In this document: positions 50,718 through 62,182 of the stretch, piece by piece
Layout: every line of letters starts with the position of its first letter
Position numbering within the stretch: the stretch's first letter is position 1
NCBI GenBank assembly: GCA_024280835.1
Contig: JAJRPJ010000006.1
Coordinates: 422,098-486,097, forward strand
From: Candidatus Zixiibacteriota bacterium
GTDB taxonomy: Bacteria > Zixibacteria > MSB-5A5 > GN15 > JACZUZ01
Length of the DNA stretch: 64,000 nucleotides
Direction of reading: 5' to 3'
Made by a program: the position numbers and the translations under genes
The notes under the pieces: model-generated
What the model was told of the DNA's origin: nothing
What the model saw: the letters and a program-made list of their open reading frames with translations, nothing else
Databases searched by the model: none

Positions 50718-51377
50718 CTAATCTTGATTGGCGATTGCCGGAGAAATTGCTGGAATAGCGGTGACAATGGTGGCGATGTGATTAGTGAGTTTCTCTAGGC
50801 TTTCCGAGAGCTGTTCTGAGTAGGCGCTGATTGTCGATTGGCAGTCGCAATTCAATGTCACAGCTCCCATAGATAATTGATTGACTGCGAGCGGATACAT
50901 CCCCAAGCAGCCACTAGCCGAAACTACCAGCGCATGACGTTCAACGAAATTACCTCGGAAGTCATCTGCGGGAGTGATAGTCTTAAGACAATGAGAGTCG
51001 CATATCTCATATAGCGCTGAGTTCTCTCGAGGAATGGAGACCCCAAGCCCCGCGCGAACAATCTCTCTGTCACTAATAGCAATAATCGTTAAGGCTACCT
51101 GTGACGTGTCAGTTGCTGTATTGTCTTGAGCTGTATTTCCTTGATGAGCCAAAATAAAACCTGCGCGCCGTAATTCCAAACTCTTTGGCAATGCGCGTAC
51201 AAATTGTTCGAAAGCGTCAGGGATTTCATTAGTCAGGATGTGTGGGTCAATTTCTGAGAGAAGAGATTTCAAGCAATAACTTTTGGTGTAGGCATTTGTT
51301 TGTCCAGAGGATTTGCCGTTCCATTTGAGATCACACAGTTTCCTGTTTGAAGGCATGTTATCTGAGAAATTTTGCAT
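50718..51377 (-). CDS. Hypothetical protein, possible GAF-like domain
   Basis: Intact ORF; C-terminal pattern GVSIPRENSALYEICDS...GVTLNC-like...ESLEKLTNHIATIVTAI resembles GAF. Confidence 0.45.
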   Translation of the reverse strand: MQNFSDNMPSNRKLCDLKWNGKSSGQTNAYTKSYCLKSLLSEIDPHILTNEIPDAFEQFVRALPKSLELRRAGFILAHQGNTAQDNTATDTSQVALTIIAISDREIVRAGLGVSIPRENSALYEICDSHCLKTITPADDFRGNFVERHALVVSASGCLGMYPLAVNQLSMGAVTLNCDCQSTISAYSEQLSESLEKLTNHIATIVTAIPAISPAIANQD

Positions 51378-51533
51378 AGTAGACAGTACTCTTTGTAAAC
51401 AATATTATCTTTGCTTGATTGGTAGCTGGCCTAGAGATGTAATCAATGTGCACGTCAGTCGGACTTCAAATGTGCCCATGGCAAAAATGAAGCCCGACAG
51501 TTTTCCCACGCTGTTTACAAATAAGAACAAAAG

Positions 51534-52976
51534 CTAGTGACCCAGCTTTTCGCTGACTAAGTCTTTAGATAGATTGTACTTTTTGACCTTACGCCAGAGA
51601 GTTGTGCGTCCAATGCCCAACTCAAGAGCAGTTTGCGAATAATTCCATTTGTTATCCTCGAGTGACTTGAGAATTCGCGCGCGGTATGTCATTTCCAACG
51701 AGCCATCGGAAGATGATGCGGCCACTCTTGAGAATATCTCGGTGTGCTCATCAGAGTTGACGAAGAAAATATCATCAGCAGTAACTTCGGAGGATTGCGC
51801 GAGGGCGTTTGCGCGACGTAGGACCGCCTTGAGTTCCGCCACATTTTCCGGCCAAGAATGTTGCATGAGTTTTTCCAGAGCAGCGCCACTGAGGTGTCTT
51901 TCAGTGTGGCTGGCGAAATCCTTAGCTGTCAGGCTATTTGGCAACATAAAGCGCTTCGCCAAAGGCAAAATGTCCTCAGCGCTGTCTCGCAATGATGGAG
52001 CGTTGATAGTTGTCACTTCCACCAACTTAAGTAGCTCTGTGGAAAACTGTCCTGCGATTGTGGTCTCAGGCAGATCACGACTTGTTGTGGCAATTATGCG
52101 AACATCACTTGCCACTTCGGCAACGTTTGTGTTGGCTGAATTGGCGCTGGTTGAATTTAGCGCCACATGTAAGACACTGGCGAGTTTTCTCTGTGTTTCT
52201 ATCGGAAGAGCATCAATATCCTTCAAGATTAAAGTTCCGGTATTGGCTCTTGCAAGCAATCCACCTGCTCGTGAGTTAAACACTGTGCGATGTGCGTTAC
52301 TTGGTCCAAATAGTTCACTGTCGATAAGTCTCTTGGGAGTTCCTGCGCAATCAAAAGTTATCAGTGGGCATTTTCTACGAAGAGAATGGTGATGGATAAT
52401 TTTTGCAGCGGTATTCTTGCCAGAGCCTTTTTCGCCGCTGATTAGAATAAATGTATCGCTTTCCGCGGCCTTGGCGATTGTCTCTTTGAACCGTAAGGTA
52501 GCCACGGAGTCACCAAGTAGTCCGTCATAGCTATAATCGAAAGCTACTTGTTGCTTAAGTAACGTAACTTCATTAAGCAAACGACGGTGTTGTAGCGCGC
52601 GCTCAACAACCATCAGAAGCTTTTCAACTTTGTACGGCTTTTCAATATAGTCATAAGCGCCGGCGCGAGTTGCTCTCTGGGCGTTGTCAATTGTTCCGAA
52701 TCCAGTTTGCAATATGACTTCTGTGTTCGGGTGGCGCTCCTTAATTGTCCTAATGAGATTGATACCTGTTAGATCTGACTCAGAACTATGATCATTCATT
52801 CTCAAGTCAGTGATGACGATGTCATATTCTGTGTCTTCCAGGAGCGTCAATGCTTGAGTCGGATTCTCTGCGCAGGCAACTTGAGTGATATATGTGCCGA
52901 GCCCACGCTCCATTACCCGACGAATCAATTCGTCGTCATCTACAAATAGTACTTTACAATCTACCATAGTCTTCAT
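51534..52976 (-). CDS. NtrC-like response regulator with degenerate AAA+ domain and Fis-type HTH
   Basis: Receiver VLFVDDDELIRRVM, VITDLRM, EKPY; AAA+ SGEKGSGKN, ELFGPSNAHRTVFNSRAGG, LILKDIDALP; C-terminal NYSQTALELGIGRTTLWRKVKKY. Confidence 0.88.
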   Translation of the reverse strand: MKTMVDCKVLFVDDDELIRRVMERGLGTYITQVACAENPTQALTLLEDTEYDIVITDLRMNDHSSESDLTGINLIRTIKERHPNTEVILQTGFGTIDNAQRATRAGAYDYIEKPYKVEKLLMVVERALQHRRLLNEVTLLKQQVAFDYSYDGLLGDSVATLRFKETIAKAAESDTFILISGEKGSGKNTAAKIIHHHSLRRKCPLITFDCAGTPKRLIDSELFGPSNAHRTVFNSRAGGLLARANTGTLILKDIDALPIETQRKLASVLHVALNSTSANSANTNVAEVASDVRIIATTSRDLPETTIAGQFSTELLKLVEVTTINAPSLRDSAEDILPLAKRFMLPNSLTAKDFASHTERHLSGAALEKLMQHSWPENVAELKAVLRRANALAQSSEVTADDIFFVNSDEHTEIFSRVAASSSDGSLEMTYRARILKSLEDNKWNYSQTALELGIGRTTLWRKVKKYNLSKDLVSEKLGH

Positions 52977-53082
52977 CTTTCCTTGAGTCAGTTATGTTCA
53001 AATGCTGTGTTTGTTTTTTCTTGTTAAGACCCTTGCTAGCCGATGCTTTCAAAGGCATGCTTTCAATAGGACCATTCCCCGG

Positions 53083-54360
53083 CTATAATACTTCGTCACC
53101 ATCAGGGAAGTGTTTGTCTTTGAGAGTAATGTCCACAGTTTCTTCGCCATCCTTGTTGTAGGATCGCAAACGTACAACGCCTTGATCATCGATTGGTGAT
53201 AATTTGATACGCCCTCCAGTTGGCAAATGACGTAACGCGATTTCTAAAGCTTTGTGGGCTTCGGCAAAAGGCGCTTGCTCTTCAGATTGAATTGTCTCGC
53301 TTTGTATTGACTCACTGCTAGACTTGGTTGAGCCGCCAGTTGAGTCAATTTTTGAGTGTGTTTGTTCGGTAGTCATTTGAGTTAGACCTTTCTCATTTGT
53401 TTGAGATGTCCGACCGTGATCGTCCAAAGAGTCGCCAACAGATAAACTGTTGCCTGAGAGCGCCGCTTCAATGGCAGAACTAAGCCTGGTGCGGACTTTG
53501 TCACCAATGTCGAAATTCTGAGCAAAAGGTGTCACGTGTTCTTGTCCGAGTTCAGAGCGGAGAAAAGTTACTAGAGTCAAACTGCGAGAGTTGGCTGTCT
53601 CTTGAGAAGTAATATCGTTATGTGCGGTCGTCGGCACATTGACTTGGCTACGAGTTTCTGCCAGATAGCTCAATAACGAAGAGTGAAGTTCCCATTGGCT
53701 GACTGCGACTTGGTTGCGCCAAATGATGTCTCCATTTTCAGTGTCAATCAAGACTCTAGCCAGATGAGGCAATTGTTGACAACGCTCGACAATGTCAGTG
53801 AGGACAATTTGATCGGCGCACAATTGACGTAGCGCCTGCCGAACCGCATCCCGAACCAAGTCGTCACGGTCATCTTCGCCAAGGAAGGCCGCTCCGATAA
53901 TCAGTGGTCTATCACCAATAGCAACACCACTACAAAATAGTATTGTATCGAAACTCTTATGGTCTGCATCGGACTGATGCCTCTGATGCTTTGAATTGAC
54001 CCGAATAGTGTGTAGTTGAGGTTCAACACCAACTGAATTACCCGAATTGATTATTTGATCCAGCGTTTCAATTTCCAAAGCAGGAGAAACCAAAGGGCAA
54101 GCTCCATAGATTAGGATAGGTTGTACATGAGAGGGTAGCGCCTGACTAATTAGTTGACGAGAGGTCTCGCCGAGAGCTTTGTGGCTTAGTAAGTCTAAAG
54201 TTAGAGGCAGTGAGCATTTTGTATCTGGATATTGTCTCTTTGTCACAGATTTCCAACAAATACTTTGCAATGTTACGCCGCCGTGACGCATAACAGCATT
54301 CAAAGAGGCCCGTGGGGCTTCCTGATTGTGATGGGTCTGGTGCTGGATTACTTTAGACAT
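53083..54360 (-). CDS. Hypothetical protein, possible PAS/GAF-like signalling protein
   Basis: Intact 425-aa ORF; LIDTENGDIIWRN is PAS-like; no recognised catalytic motif. Confidence 0.5.
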   Translation of the reverse strand: MSKVIQHQTHHNQEAPRASLNAVMRHGGVTLQSICWKSVTKRQYPDTKCSLPLTLDLLSHKALGETSRQLISQALPSHVQPILIYGACPLVSPALEIETLDQIINSGNSVGVEPQLHTIRVNSKHQRHQSDADHKSFDTILFCSGVAIGDRPLIIGAAFLGEDDRDDLVRDAVRQALRQLCADQIVLTDIVERCQQLPHLARVLIDTENGDIIWRNQVAVSQWELHSSLLSYLAETRSQVNVPTTAHNDITSQETANSRSLTLVTFLRSELGQEHVTPFAQNFDIGDKVRTRLSSAIEAALSGNSLSVGDSLDDHGRTSQTNEKGLTQMTTEQTHSKIDSTGGSTKSSSESIQSETIQSEEQAPFAEAHKALEIALRHLPTGGRIKLSPIDDQGVVRLRSYNKDGEETVDITLKDKHFPDGDEVL

Positions 54361-54777
54361 TGCGTGTCGTTCTTATTTTTAACGCTAGTGAATCGCTCTT
54401 CTGCAAAAAGTATCTGTTTAGAACTAATTGAAATGTTTCGCGAAATTTGTTTCAACGCTTAACATCTACTAGCAGTATCGACTGGAGGCCATATTCCTTT
54501 AGCTATGCGTTTCGATTTGGCGCCGGAAAATCAATATTCAGGCAAACTACGATTCACCTTGGGGCGAAATTCAATTCGGAAGAAATTCCTCTGACTCCCG
54601 TGCGATTGTGAAAGCCAGCGCTGGCCATTGTTTCAGGATGATTCTTATCCATGCCTTAGAGATATTCCTCTCTAAGATGTTCTGCCTTAGGGAGATATTG
54701 GAAGCGTTCATCAGCTAGATTGAGGAAATCGTACAATTAAGGGTTGACGAGCCAAGGGCCCGCCGATATATTTGCGC

Positions 54778-55065
54778 ATGGCAATTTCGACAAAAGAAAT
54801 AGAAAAAGTATCCCTCTTAGCTCGGTTAGAGCTGAGTTCTGAAGAAATCGAGTCTTTGGCTGTGGATATGTCAAATATCCTGAGTTATGTGGAAACTCTC
54901 GCGGAGGTTGATACTGATTCCATCAAAGATGTTGATCTTGCTGAGAGTTCGGCCAATGTTTTTCGCGACGACATCCCCAAGAAATCCCTAACAAGGGCTG
55001 AGGCGCTGCGAAACTCTCCTAAACATAATGATGAGTTTTTCTTGGCTCCCAAGGTGATTGGATGA
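54778..55065 (+). CDS. gatC: Asp-tRNA(Asn)/Glu-tRNA(Gln) amidotransferase subunit C
   Basis: ISTKEIEKVSLLARLELSSEEIESLAVDMSNILSYVETLAEVDTDSI. Confidence 0.92.
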   Translation: MAISTKEIEKVSLLARLELSSEEIESLAVDMSNILSYVETLAEVDTDSIKDVDLAESSANVFRDDIPKKSLTRAEALRNSPKHNDEFFLAPKVIG

Positions 55066-55825
55066 CACTGTGGCGAAAGTAGTGGCAAAAGTAATCGGAG
55101 TTATTCCAGCACGGTTAGATTCCAAGCGGTTTCCCGCCAAGGCCCTCGCGCCTCTAAAAGGGAAGCCGCTTCTTTTTTATGTCTGGCGACAGGCCTGCAA
55201 AGCCAAGGCTCTTGACAAAGTAATCATCGCTACTGACTCAGCTAAGATCGATAAAGTCGCCAGAGACTTTGGCGCTGAAACGATCATGACCCCCAAAGGT
55301 TTGCGGAATGGCTCCGAGCGTGTCGCCGAAGTAGCCAACAAAGTATCGGGTGATATTTTTGTCAGTGTTCAAGGTGACTTCCTAAAATTCAACCCCAATT
55401 GGATAGACTCTGGCGTCTCGGCGCTCCGCGCCCAGAAACAACTTCAATTCCTGACTCTAGTCACTCGCATCACCGATGACCGTGAATTGTTCAATCCCGA
55501 TAGAGTCAAAGCTGTCGTTGTTGGTGAATCATCATCAGAGGCGTTGTGGTTTACCAGATACCCTGTGCCGTTTATGCGCGATGAAGTCGAGTCAGATATC
55601 TGGAGGCGGTTCAAATACTGGAAACATCTCGGAATATATTTCTACCGTCGCTCTGGTTTGAAGCTGTACCAAAGCTGGCCAATGAGCGCTCATGAGAAGG
55701 CTGAATCATTAGAACAGCTAAGAATACTTGAGAATGGCAAGAAAATCGGGACAATTGTTGTGCGCGGCAAATCTATTTGCATTGATTCGCCAGAAGATCT
55801 CAAAATCGCTTCCAATTCTCGCTGA
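55058..55825 (+). CDS. kdsB: 3-deoxy-manno-octulosonate cytidylyltransferase
   Basis: VIPARLDSKRFPAKALAPLKGKPLLFYVWRQA; VSVQGDFLKFNP; KHLGIYFYRRSGL. Confidence 0.93.
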   Translation: MDDTVAKVVAKVIGVIPARLDSKRFPAKALAPLKGKPLLFYVWRQACKAKALDKVIIATDSAKIDKVARDFGAETIMTPKGLRNGSERVAEVANKVSGDIFVSVQGDFLKFNPNWIDSGVSALRAQKQLQFLTLVTRITDDRELFNPDRVKAVVVGESSSEALWFTRYPVPFMRDEVESDIWRRFKYWKHLGIYFYRRSGLKLYQSWPMSAHEKAESLEQLRILENGKKIGTIVVRGKSICIDSPEDLKIASNSR

Positions 55826-55968
55826 ATCATATATATAGTATAGACGCCATGTTTATGTGGGTTGGAAGTTGATAGCCAAGCGGTAAATTGCAGGATGCAA
55901 ATAACGGGAATTGGTTTATTAGGTCTGAGTAGCAGGCAGGGTTAGCGGCGAAAACGGAAATAGAGTAG

Positions 55969-57702
<1,734 letters not shown>

Positions 57703-57726
57703 CGCTAGTGATTGTCTGGGGCGAAG

Positions 57727-58095
57727 ATGTACGAATTATTTATCAAGACTCATTTTTCCGCTGCGCACCATCTACGTAATTACGAAGGCAAATGCGCCAA
57801 TCAACATGGGCACAATTGGCAGGTTGATGTCTACTGCCAATGTACTGAGCTAAATGACGTTGGCATGGGTATAGATTTTGTGGATCTCAAAGCCGCAGTC
57901 AATGCGACTCTCGATAAGCTCGATCACACCGATCTCAACGAGCTTGATTATTTCAAAGAGCACAATCCAACTTCCGAAAACCTTGCAAAGTATCTTTTTG
58001 ATATTCTCTCAAGTCAACTCAATGACAGCCGTGTCCGTATCTCAAAAGTAACAATCTTCGAAACGCCAACCTGCGGCGCAACTTATTCCGCATAA
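57727..58095 (+). CDS. queD: 6-carboxytetrahydropterin synthase QueD
   Basis: FSAAHHLRNYEGKCANQHGHNWQVDVY; DFVDLKAAVNATLDKLDHTDLNE; NPTSENLAKYLF. Confidence 0.93.
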   Translation: MYELFIKTHFSAAHHLRNYEGKCANQHGHNWQVDVYCQCTELNDVGMGIDFVDLKAAVNATLDKLDHTDLNELDYFKEHNPTSENLAKYLFDILSSQLNDSRVRISKVTIFETPTCGATYSA

Positions 58096-58111
58096 CTTCG
58101 GAGGCGCAACT

Positions 58112-58966
58112 GTGTCATCAGAGACAAGAGTCACAAGGGAAGACGTAGAAAAGCGAAAGCGCGATTTAGCGTTTTCGTTCTTTACTTGCTTCATCGGTTG
58201 GCTGGTTGCAATGATGGCGTTTTATGTATTCTTGCTCATAGCAGAAGAGCACAATCCTAACCATTCGATGTTCGCTGTTGTTGGGGTGTTGTCATTGATC
58301 GCCCTATTCATTGGATGGATTGCATTGTACTCAGTAGCTCAGAGGAGAGTCGCCAGCAACAGTTCTCTATTTTCTCAAAAGTCAGCTTTTCTATGGGGTG
58401 CAGTTTATGGGAGCGTGACGTTTTTGATTTTATATGGTTGGTTTATCATTCCAGCCAACATTAATGCCATTGATTCAGTTATTGCGCTTGATCCCTATTG
58501 GTCATTGCCAGCATTAATTACTTTCTCAATCATCGCTGGTGGAGTAGGAAATCAACTCTTCGTTGCTTATCGCAATAAACCAGTTGTTTCCCACATTCAC
58601 AGAGGTTTGTATTTCTTAACTCCATTTGTAGTAGTAATAGCAACCAAATTGTTTGTTGCGCCATTTCTCGCTATTGTATTTCCAGGATTCATGCACAAGT
58701 ATGGAACTGATGAATTGGCAGCGTCTGCGCGCAATCGTGTCGTTCTTTCAATAGAAGTAGGTGATCATATTAGTGACATAAACAACGTCATCCCAGAAAC
58801 TATTGGGTATTATCAGGCGGGCGACCCGAAAAATCTAGCTCTCCTTCAAGAGTATACGGACGTAATTTGGACTCATTCGAGTGATTCTGATTACAGCACA
58901 ACTATCGAAGTTCATGGTATTACTGTGATCTCAACAAGTACAACGTCTTATCGGCGAAGCCACTAA
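58112..58966 (+). CDS. Multi-pass membrane protein, unknown
   Basis: Several hydrophobic segments (FFTCFIGWLVAMMAFYVFLLIA, VTFLILYGWFIIP, LTPFVVVIATKLFVAPFLAIVF). Confidence 0.65.
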   Translation: MSSETRVTREDVEKRKRDLAFSFFTCFIGWLVAMMAFYVFLLIAEEHNPNHSMFAVVGVLSLIALFIGWIALYSVAQRRVASNSSLFSQKSAFLWGAVYGSVTFLILYGWFIIPANINAIDSVIALDPYWSLPALITFSIIAGGVGNQLFVAYRNKPVVSHIHRGLYFLTPFVVVIATKLFVAPFLAIVFPGFMHKYGTDELAASARNRVVLSIEVGDHISDINNVIPETIGYYQAGDPKNLALLQEYTDVIWTHSSDSDYSTTIEVHGITVISTSTTSYRRSH

Positions 58967-58971
58967 CTCAG

Positions 58972-59610
58972 ATGCTAACTATCAACGAAATCTTCCATTC
59001 AATCCAAGGTGAGTCAACCTTCACTGGCTGGCCATGTGCTTTTATCCGACTGACATGGTGCAATTTGCGTTGCAATTATTGCGACACTGTCTATGCCTAT
59101 GAAGAAGGCGCCGAAATGACTATCGATAAGATTCTCGAAACTGTCGCGGATTATGGCGTCAAACTCGTTGAGATTACAGGTGGTGAACCACTTGTGCAAA
59201 AAGAAACTCCCGAACTTGCACGGCGCTTGCTTGAGAATAATTACACTACTTTGATTGAAACTTCTGGTTCATTGGACATCGGTGTTCTGCCTGATGGCTG
59301 TCGTCGGATTGTGGATTTCAAAACACCTTCTTGCGGAATGGCTGGCAAGAATCTATGGGAGAATGTTCGTCACCTCAATGACAATGACGAAGTCAAATTC
59401 GTGATTGGTTCACGTGCAGATTTTGAATGGGCCACTGCCAAAATTGTTGAACACAGTCTACAGGATACCTGTCCGATTAGTATGTCACCAGTCTTCGGCA
59501 AGCTAGAGAACCGCACACTTGCCGATTGGATTTTGCGTGACTCACTAGAGGTTCGCCTCAATCTTCAAATCCATAAATATATTTGGGACCCAAAGACACG
59601 CGGTGTCTAA
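58972..59610 (+). CDS. queE: 7-carboxy-7-deazaguanine synthase (radical SAM)
   Basis: EIFHSIQGESTFTGWPCAFIRLTWCNLRCNYCDT; EITGGEPLVQKE. Confidence 0.94.
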   Translation: MLTINEIFHSIQGESTFTGWPCAFIRLTWCNLRCNYCDTVYAYEEGAEMTIDKILETVADYGVKLVEITGGEPLVQKETPELARRLLENNYTTLIETSGSLDIGVLPDGCRRIVDFKTPSCGMAGKNLWENVRHLNDNDEVKFVIGSRADFEWATAKIVEHSLQDTCPISMSPVFGKLENRTLADWILRDSLEVRLNLQIHKYIWDPKTRGV

Positions 59611-59642
59611 ACCATTTGCTCTTTCTTGATCAATGTCATCCT

Positions 59643-60350
59643 ATGAAAAGCCCAAAGCACGATAAAGCAATCGTCTTGTTATCAGGTGGACTAGACAGCG
59701 CCACCACTCTGGCGTTAGCCAAAGAACAATATCAAAGCATACTAGCGCTAAGTTTCGATTACGGCCAACGTCACCACTGCGAATTGCAGGCCGCAGAACA
59801 AATTGCCAATGCACAAAATGTGCCAAAGCGAGTGTTGTCACTACCTCTTGCTGAAATCGGCGGTTCAGCGCTAACATCAGAATCGATAGATGTCCCCAAA
59901 GCAGCAACTACAATCACAAATACAACCAGCTCGGAAACATCTATCCCAGTAACCTATGTCCCAGCGCGTAACACTATCTTCTTGAGTTATGCCCTAGCGG
60001 TGGCCGAGGTCGAATCTGCATCGGCTATATACATAGGTGTCAATGCGTTAGATTATTCTGGCTATCCTGATTGTCGTCCGGAGTTCATTGAGCGCTTTCA
60101 GGCGCTGATAAATATTGCCACTAAGAAAACAGTCGAAGGCAGCAAGATTATACTCGAAGCTCCACTGGTGTCACTCACCAAATCTCAGATAATCAAAGTT
60201 GGTGTCAAGCTTGGTGTTGATTACTCTCTAACAGTCAGTTGTTATGACCCTGATGCCAATGGCGCCGCTTGCGGTGAATGTGATAGTTGTCATTTACGAA
60301 GACAGGGTTTCAAAGAGGCCAATGTCCCTGATCCAACACAGTATAGATGA
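59643..60350 (+). CDS. queC: 7-cyano-7-deazaguanine synthase
   Basis: AIVLLSGGLDSATTLALAK; VPARNTIFLSYALAVAEV; CYDPDANGAACGECDSCHLRRQGF. Confidence 0.95.
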   Translation: MKSPKHDKAIVLLSGGLDSATTLALAKEQYQSILALSFDYGQRHHCELQAAEQIANAQNVPKRVLSLPLAEIGGSALTSESIDVPKAATTITNTTSSETSIPVTYVPARNTIFLSYALAVAEVESASAIYIGVNALDYSGYPDCRPEFIERFQALINIATKKTVEGSKIILEAPLVSLTKSQIIKVGVKLGVDYSLTVSCYDPDANGAACGECDSCHLRRQGFKEANVPDPTQYR

Positions 60351-60370
60351 ATAAACAAGAGGATATAATA

Positions 60371-60817
60371 ATGAGTAAGTCCAAGCCCAAGTCTAAGTCG
60401 AAGAAAAAAGGATCCGAGCGCCTACAAACACTAGGCGTCAGTCAAAGCGCTATTCCTAAAAAACCGAGCCGTTCAATACTGGAAACATTCGATAACAGTC
60501 ATCCACTTCGTGAATACGAAATCCAATTCGAATGTCCCGAGTATACTTCAATCTGTCCGATAACAGGACAACCAGACTTTGGGTTGATAACTATTACTTA
60601 TGTCCCAGATACCCAGTGCATAGAAAGCAAATCACTAAAACTATATTTGTTTAGCTATCGCAATCATGGCGCCTTCCATGAGGAAGTAGTCAATATGATT
60701 CTGGATGATTGTGTGGCGGTATGCTCACCCAAGCGCATGACCGTCCACGGCGAATTCAACCCTCGCGGCGGAATCTCAATTGCCGTCACTGCCGAATTCG
60801 ACATTGAGAAACAGTAG
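60371..60817 (+). CDS. queF: NADPH-dependent 7-cyano-7-deazaguanine reductase
   Basis: FECPEYTSICPITGQPDFGLITITYVP; SLKLYLFSYRNHGAFHEEVVN. Confidence 0.94.
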   Translation: MSKSKPKSKSKKKGSERLQTLGVSQSAIPKKPSRSILETFDNSHPLREYEIQFECPEYTSICPITGQPDFGLITITYVPDTQCIESKSLKLYLFSYRNHGAFHEEVVNMILDDCVAVCSPKRMTVHGEFNPRGGISIAVTAEFDIEKQ

Positions 60818-60835
60818 TTTGATTCTGAATTAACT

Positions 60836-61927
60836 TTAGGCGTTTTCAGCTCCGTTTTCGGTTTCAATCGCAGGTTCGATAATCGGTTCACCATGCAGAC
60901 GCGCATCAAGGATACGCATCAAGGTCAGCATCAGCGCCGCGATGACTGGTCCGAGGACAATTCCCAATAGTCCGAACAGAGCGATGCCGCCCAATATCGA
61001 AATAAACAACAGCAAAGTGTGCATTGATGTTTTACCAGCGATCAACATTGGGCGAATGATATTGTCTATTTGCGCAATGATAACCACTCCGACTACCAGA
61101 ACAATGACACCATTGACCATTGAACCGCTGAGAATCAAGAAGATAGCCGCGGGAATAAAGACAATGAATGCTCCGACAATCGGCAAGAATGACAAAAACG
61201 CCATCATAGCGCCCCAGAAAATTGGCGATGGAATGCCAACGAAGGCAAACAAGATTCCACCTGCGAGGCCCTGCAATAAAGCCACAACCACACCGCCCAT
61301 TATTGTTGCTTCAACTACGCTACGCAAATAAGCAAGTGTCTCGTTGACCTGCTCTGATGAAAGTGGAATCAAAACTGAGCAGTGGCGAACAAACAAATGT
61401 CCGTCGCGAAAAAAGAAAAACATCGAGAAAATCATAATACCAAAATAGAAAACTGTTTTGCCAGTGTTCGCTATGATGGTGGCAAGTTGATCTTTAATAA
61501 GGCCAGAGATGGCATTCAGTCCGTTGAGGGTCAAAGCCTTGAGCGTCAGGTTTTCAGGGTCGGTGTATTGCCCCAAACGCTCGCGGAGAATGTCCAATCC
61601 CGGAACCTGTATTTGCGCCAACTCTCCAGATTCATTCATGGCATTGAGATAATTAAATGCTGAACGCGCCTCACCAGCGAGCGTGGTCAACAAATAGACC
61701 ATCGGTCCAACAATCACCAAAGTTACAATCACACACATCAGAGCCGCTGAAATATTAGGGCGTTTGATTTTTGAAGCTAATCTTTCATAGAGCGGATAAA
61801 AAACAATTACCAATGAAAGGGCATAGGCCAAAGGAAAGAAAAACGGCGCCACTATCTGATAAAACAAATAGACCGCCATCGCCGCTAGCGCCAAAAACAT
61901 CACACTTGTAAACTGATCACGATTCAT
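60836..61927 (-). CDS. AI-2E/PerM family transporter
   Basis: Multi-TM; PFFFPLAYALSLVIVFYPLYERL, QGLAGGILFAFVGIPSPIFWGAMMAFLSFLPIVGAFIVFIPAAI. Confidence 0.9.
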   Translation of the reverse strand: MNRDQFTSVMFLALAAMAVYLFYQIVAPFFFPLAYALSLVIVFYPLYERLASKIKRPNISAALMCVIVTLVIVGPMVYLLTTLAGEARSAFNYLNAMNESGELAQIQVPGLDILRERLGQYTDPENLTLKALTLNGLNAISGLIKDQLATIIANTGKTVFYFGIMIFSMFFFFRDGHLFVRHCSVLIPLSSEQVNETLAYLRSVVEATIMGGVVVALLQGLAGGILFAFVGIPSPIFWGAMMAFLSFLPIVGAFIVFIPAAIFLILSGSMVNGVIVLVVGVVIIAQIDNIIRPMLIAGKTSMHTLLLFISILGGIALFGLLGIVLGPVIAALMLTLMRILDARLHGEPIIEPAIETENGAENA

Positions 61928-62182
61928 CTTATAAGTATCCTTCGCCACTGAGCGTAACACAGCTTTGCTTAACATAGCCTCGCCGCTTGCCTTGTATTTT
62001 CATGGTATCTACCAGCTCTGCGCTTGTCAATTACTTTGTTTGAGTGATCTTCTAGTTTGCCGCAGACGGTTTAGCTACTTATACTGGTCTCGGTGTACAT
62101 GAGTCCGCTCAATGTTGGGCGTACCATAAGAAGACCTGATAATCTAGTGATAGCACAACGATAGCGCAAAGATAGTTTACCT

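Noticed and set aside
51649-52392. 247-aa ORF on + strand
   Set aside because: Antisense to the NtrC-like gene; low-complexity composition typical of shadow ORFs.
52567-52976. Two-component pair partner kinase next to the NtrC-like regulator
   Set aside because: Neither neighbour shows an H-box or convincing N/G boxes; not called as a histidine kinase.
57727-60817. Deazaguanine DNA-modification (dpd-like) island
   Set aside because: Only preQ0/preQ1 biosynthesis genes (queD/E/C/F) are present, with no dpdA-like transglycosylase or restriction genes; queuosine is the simpler reading.
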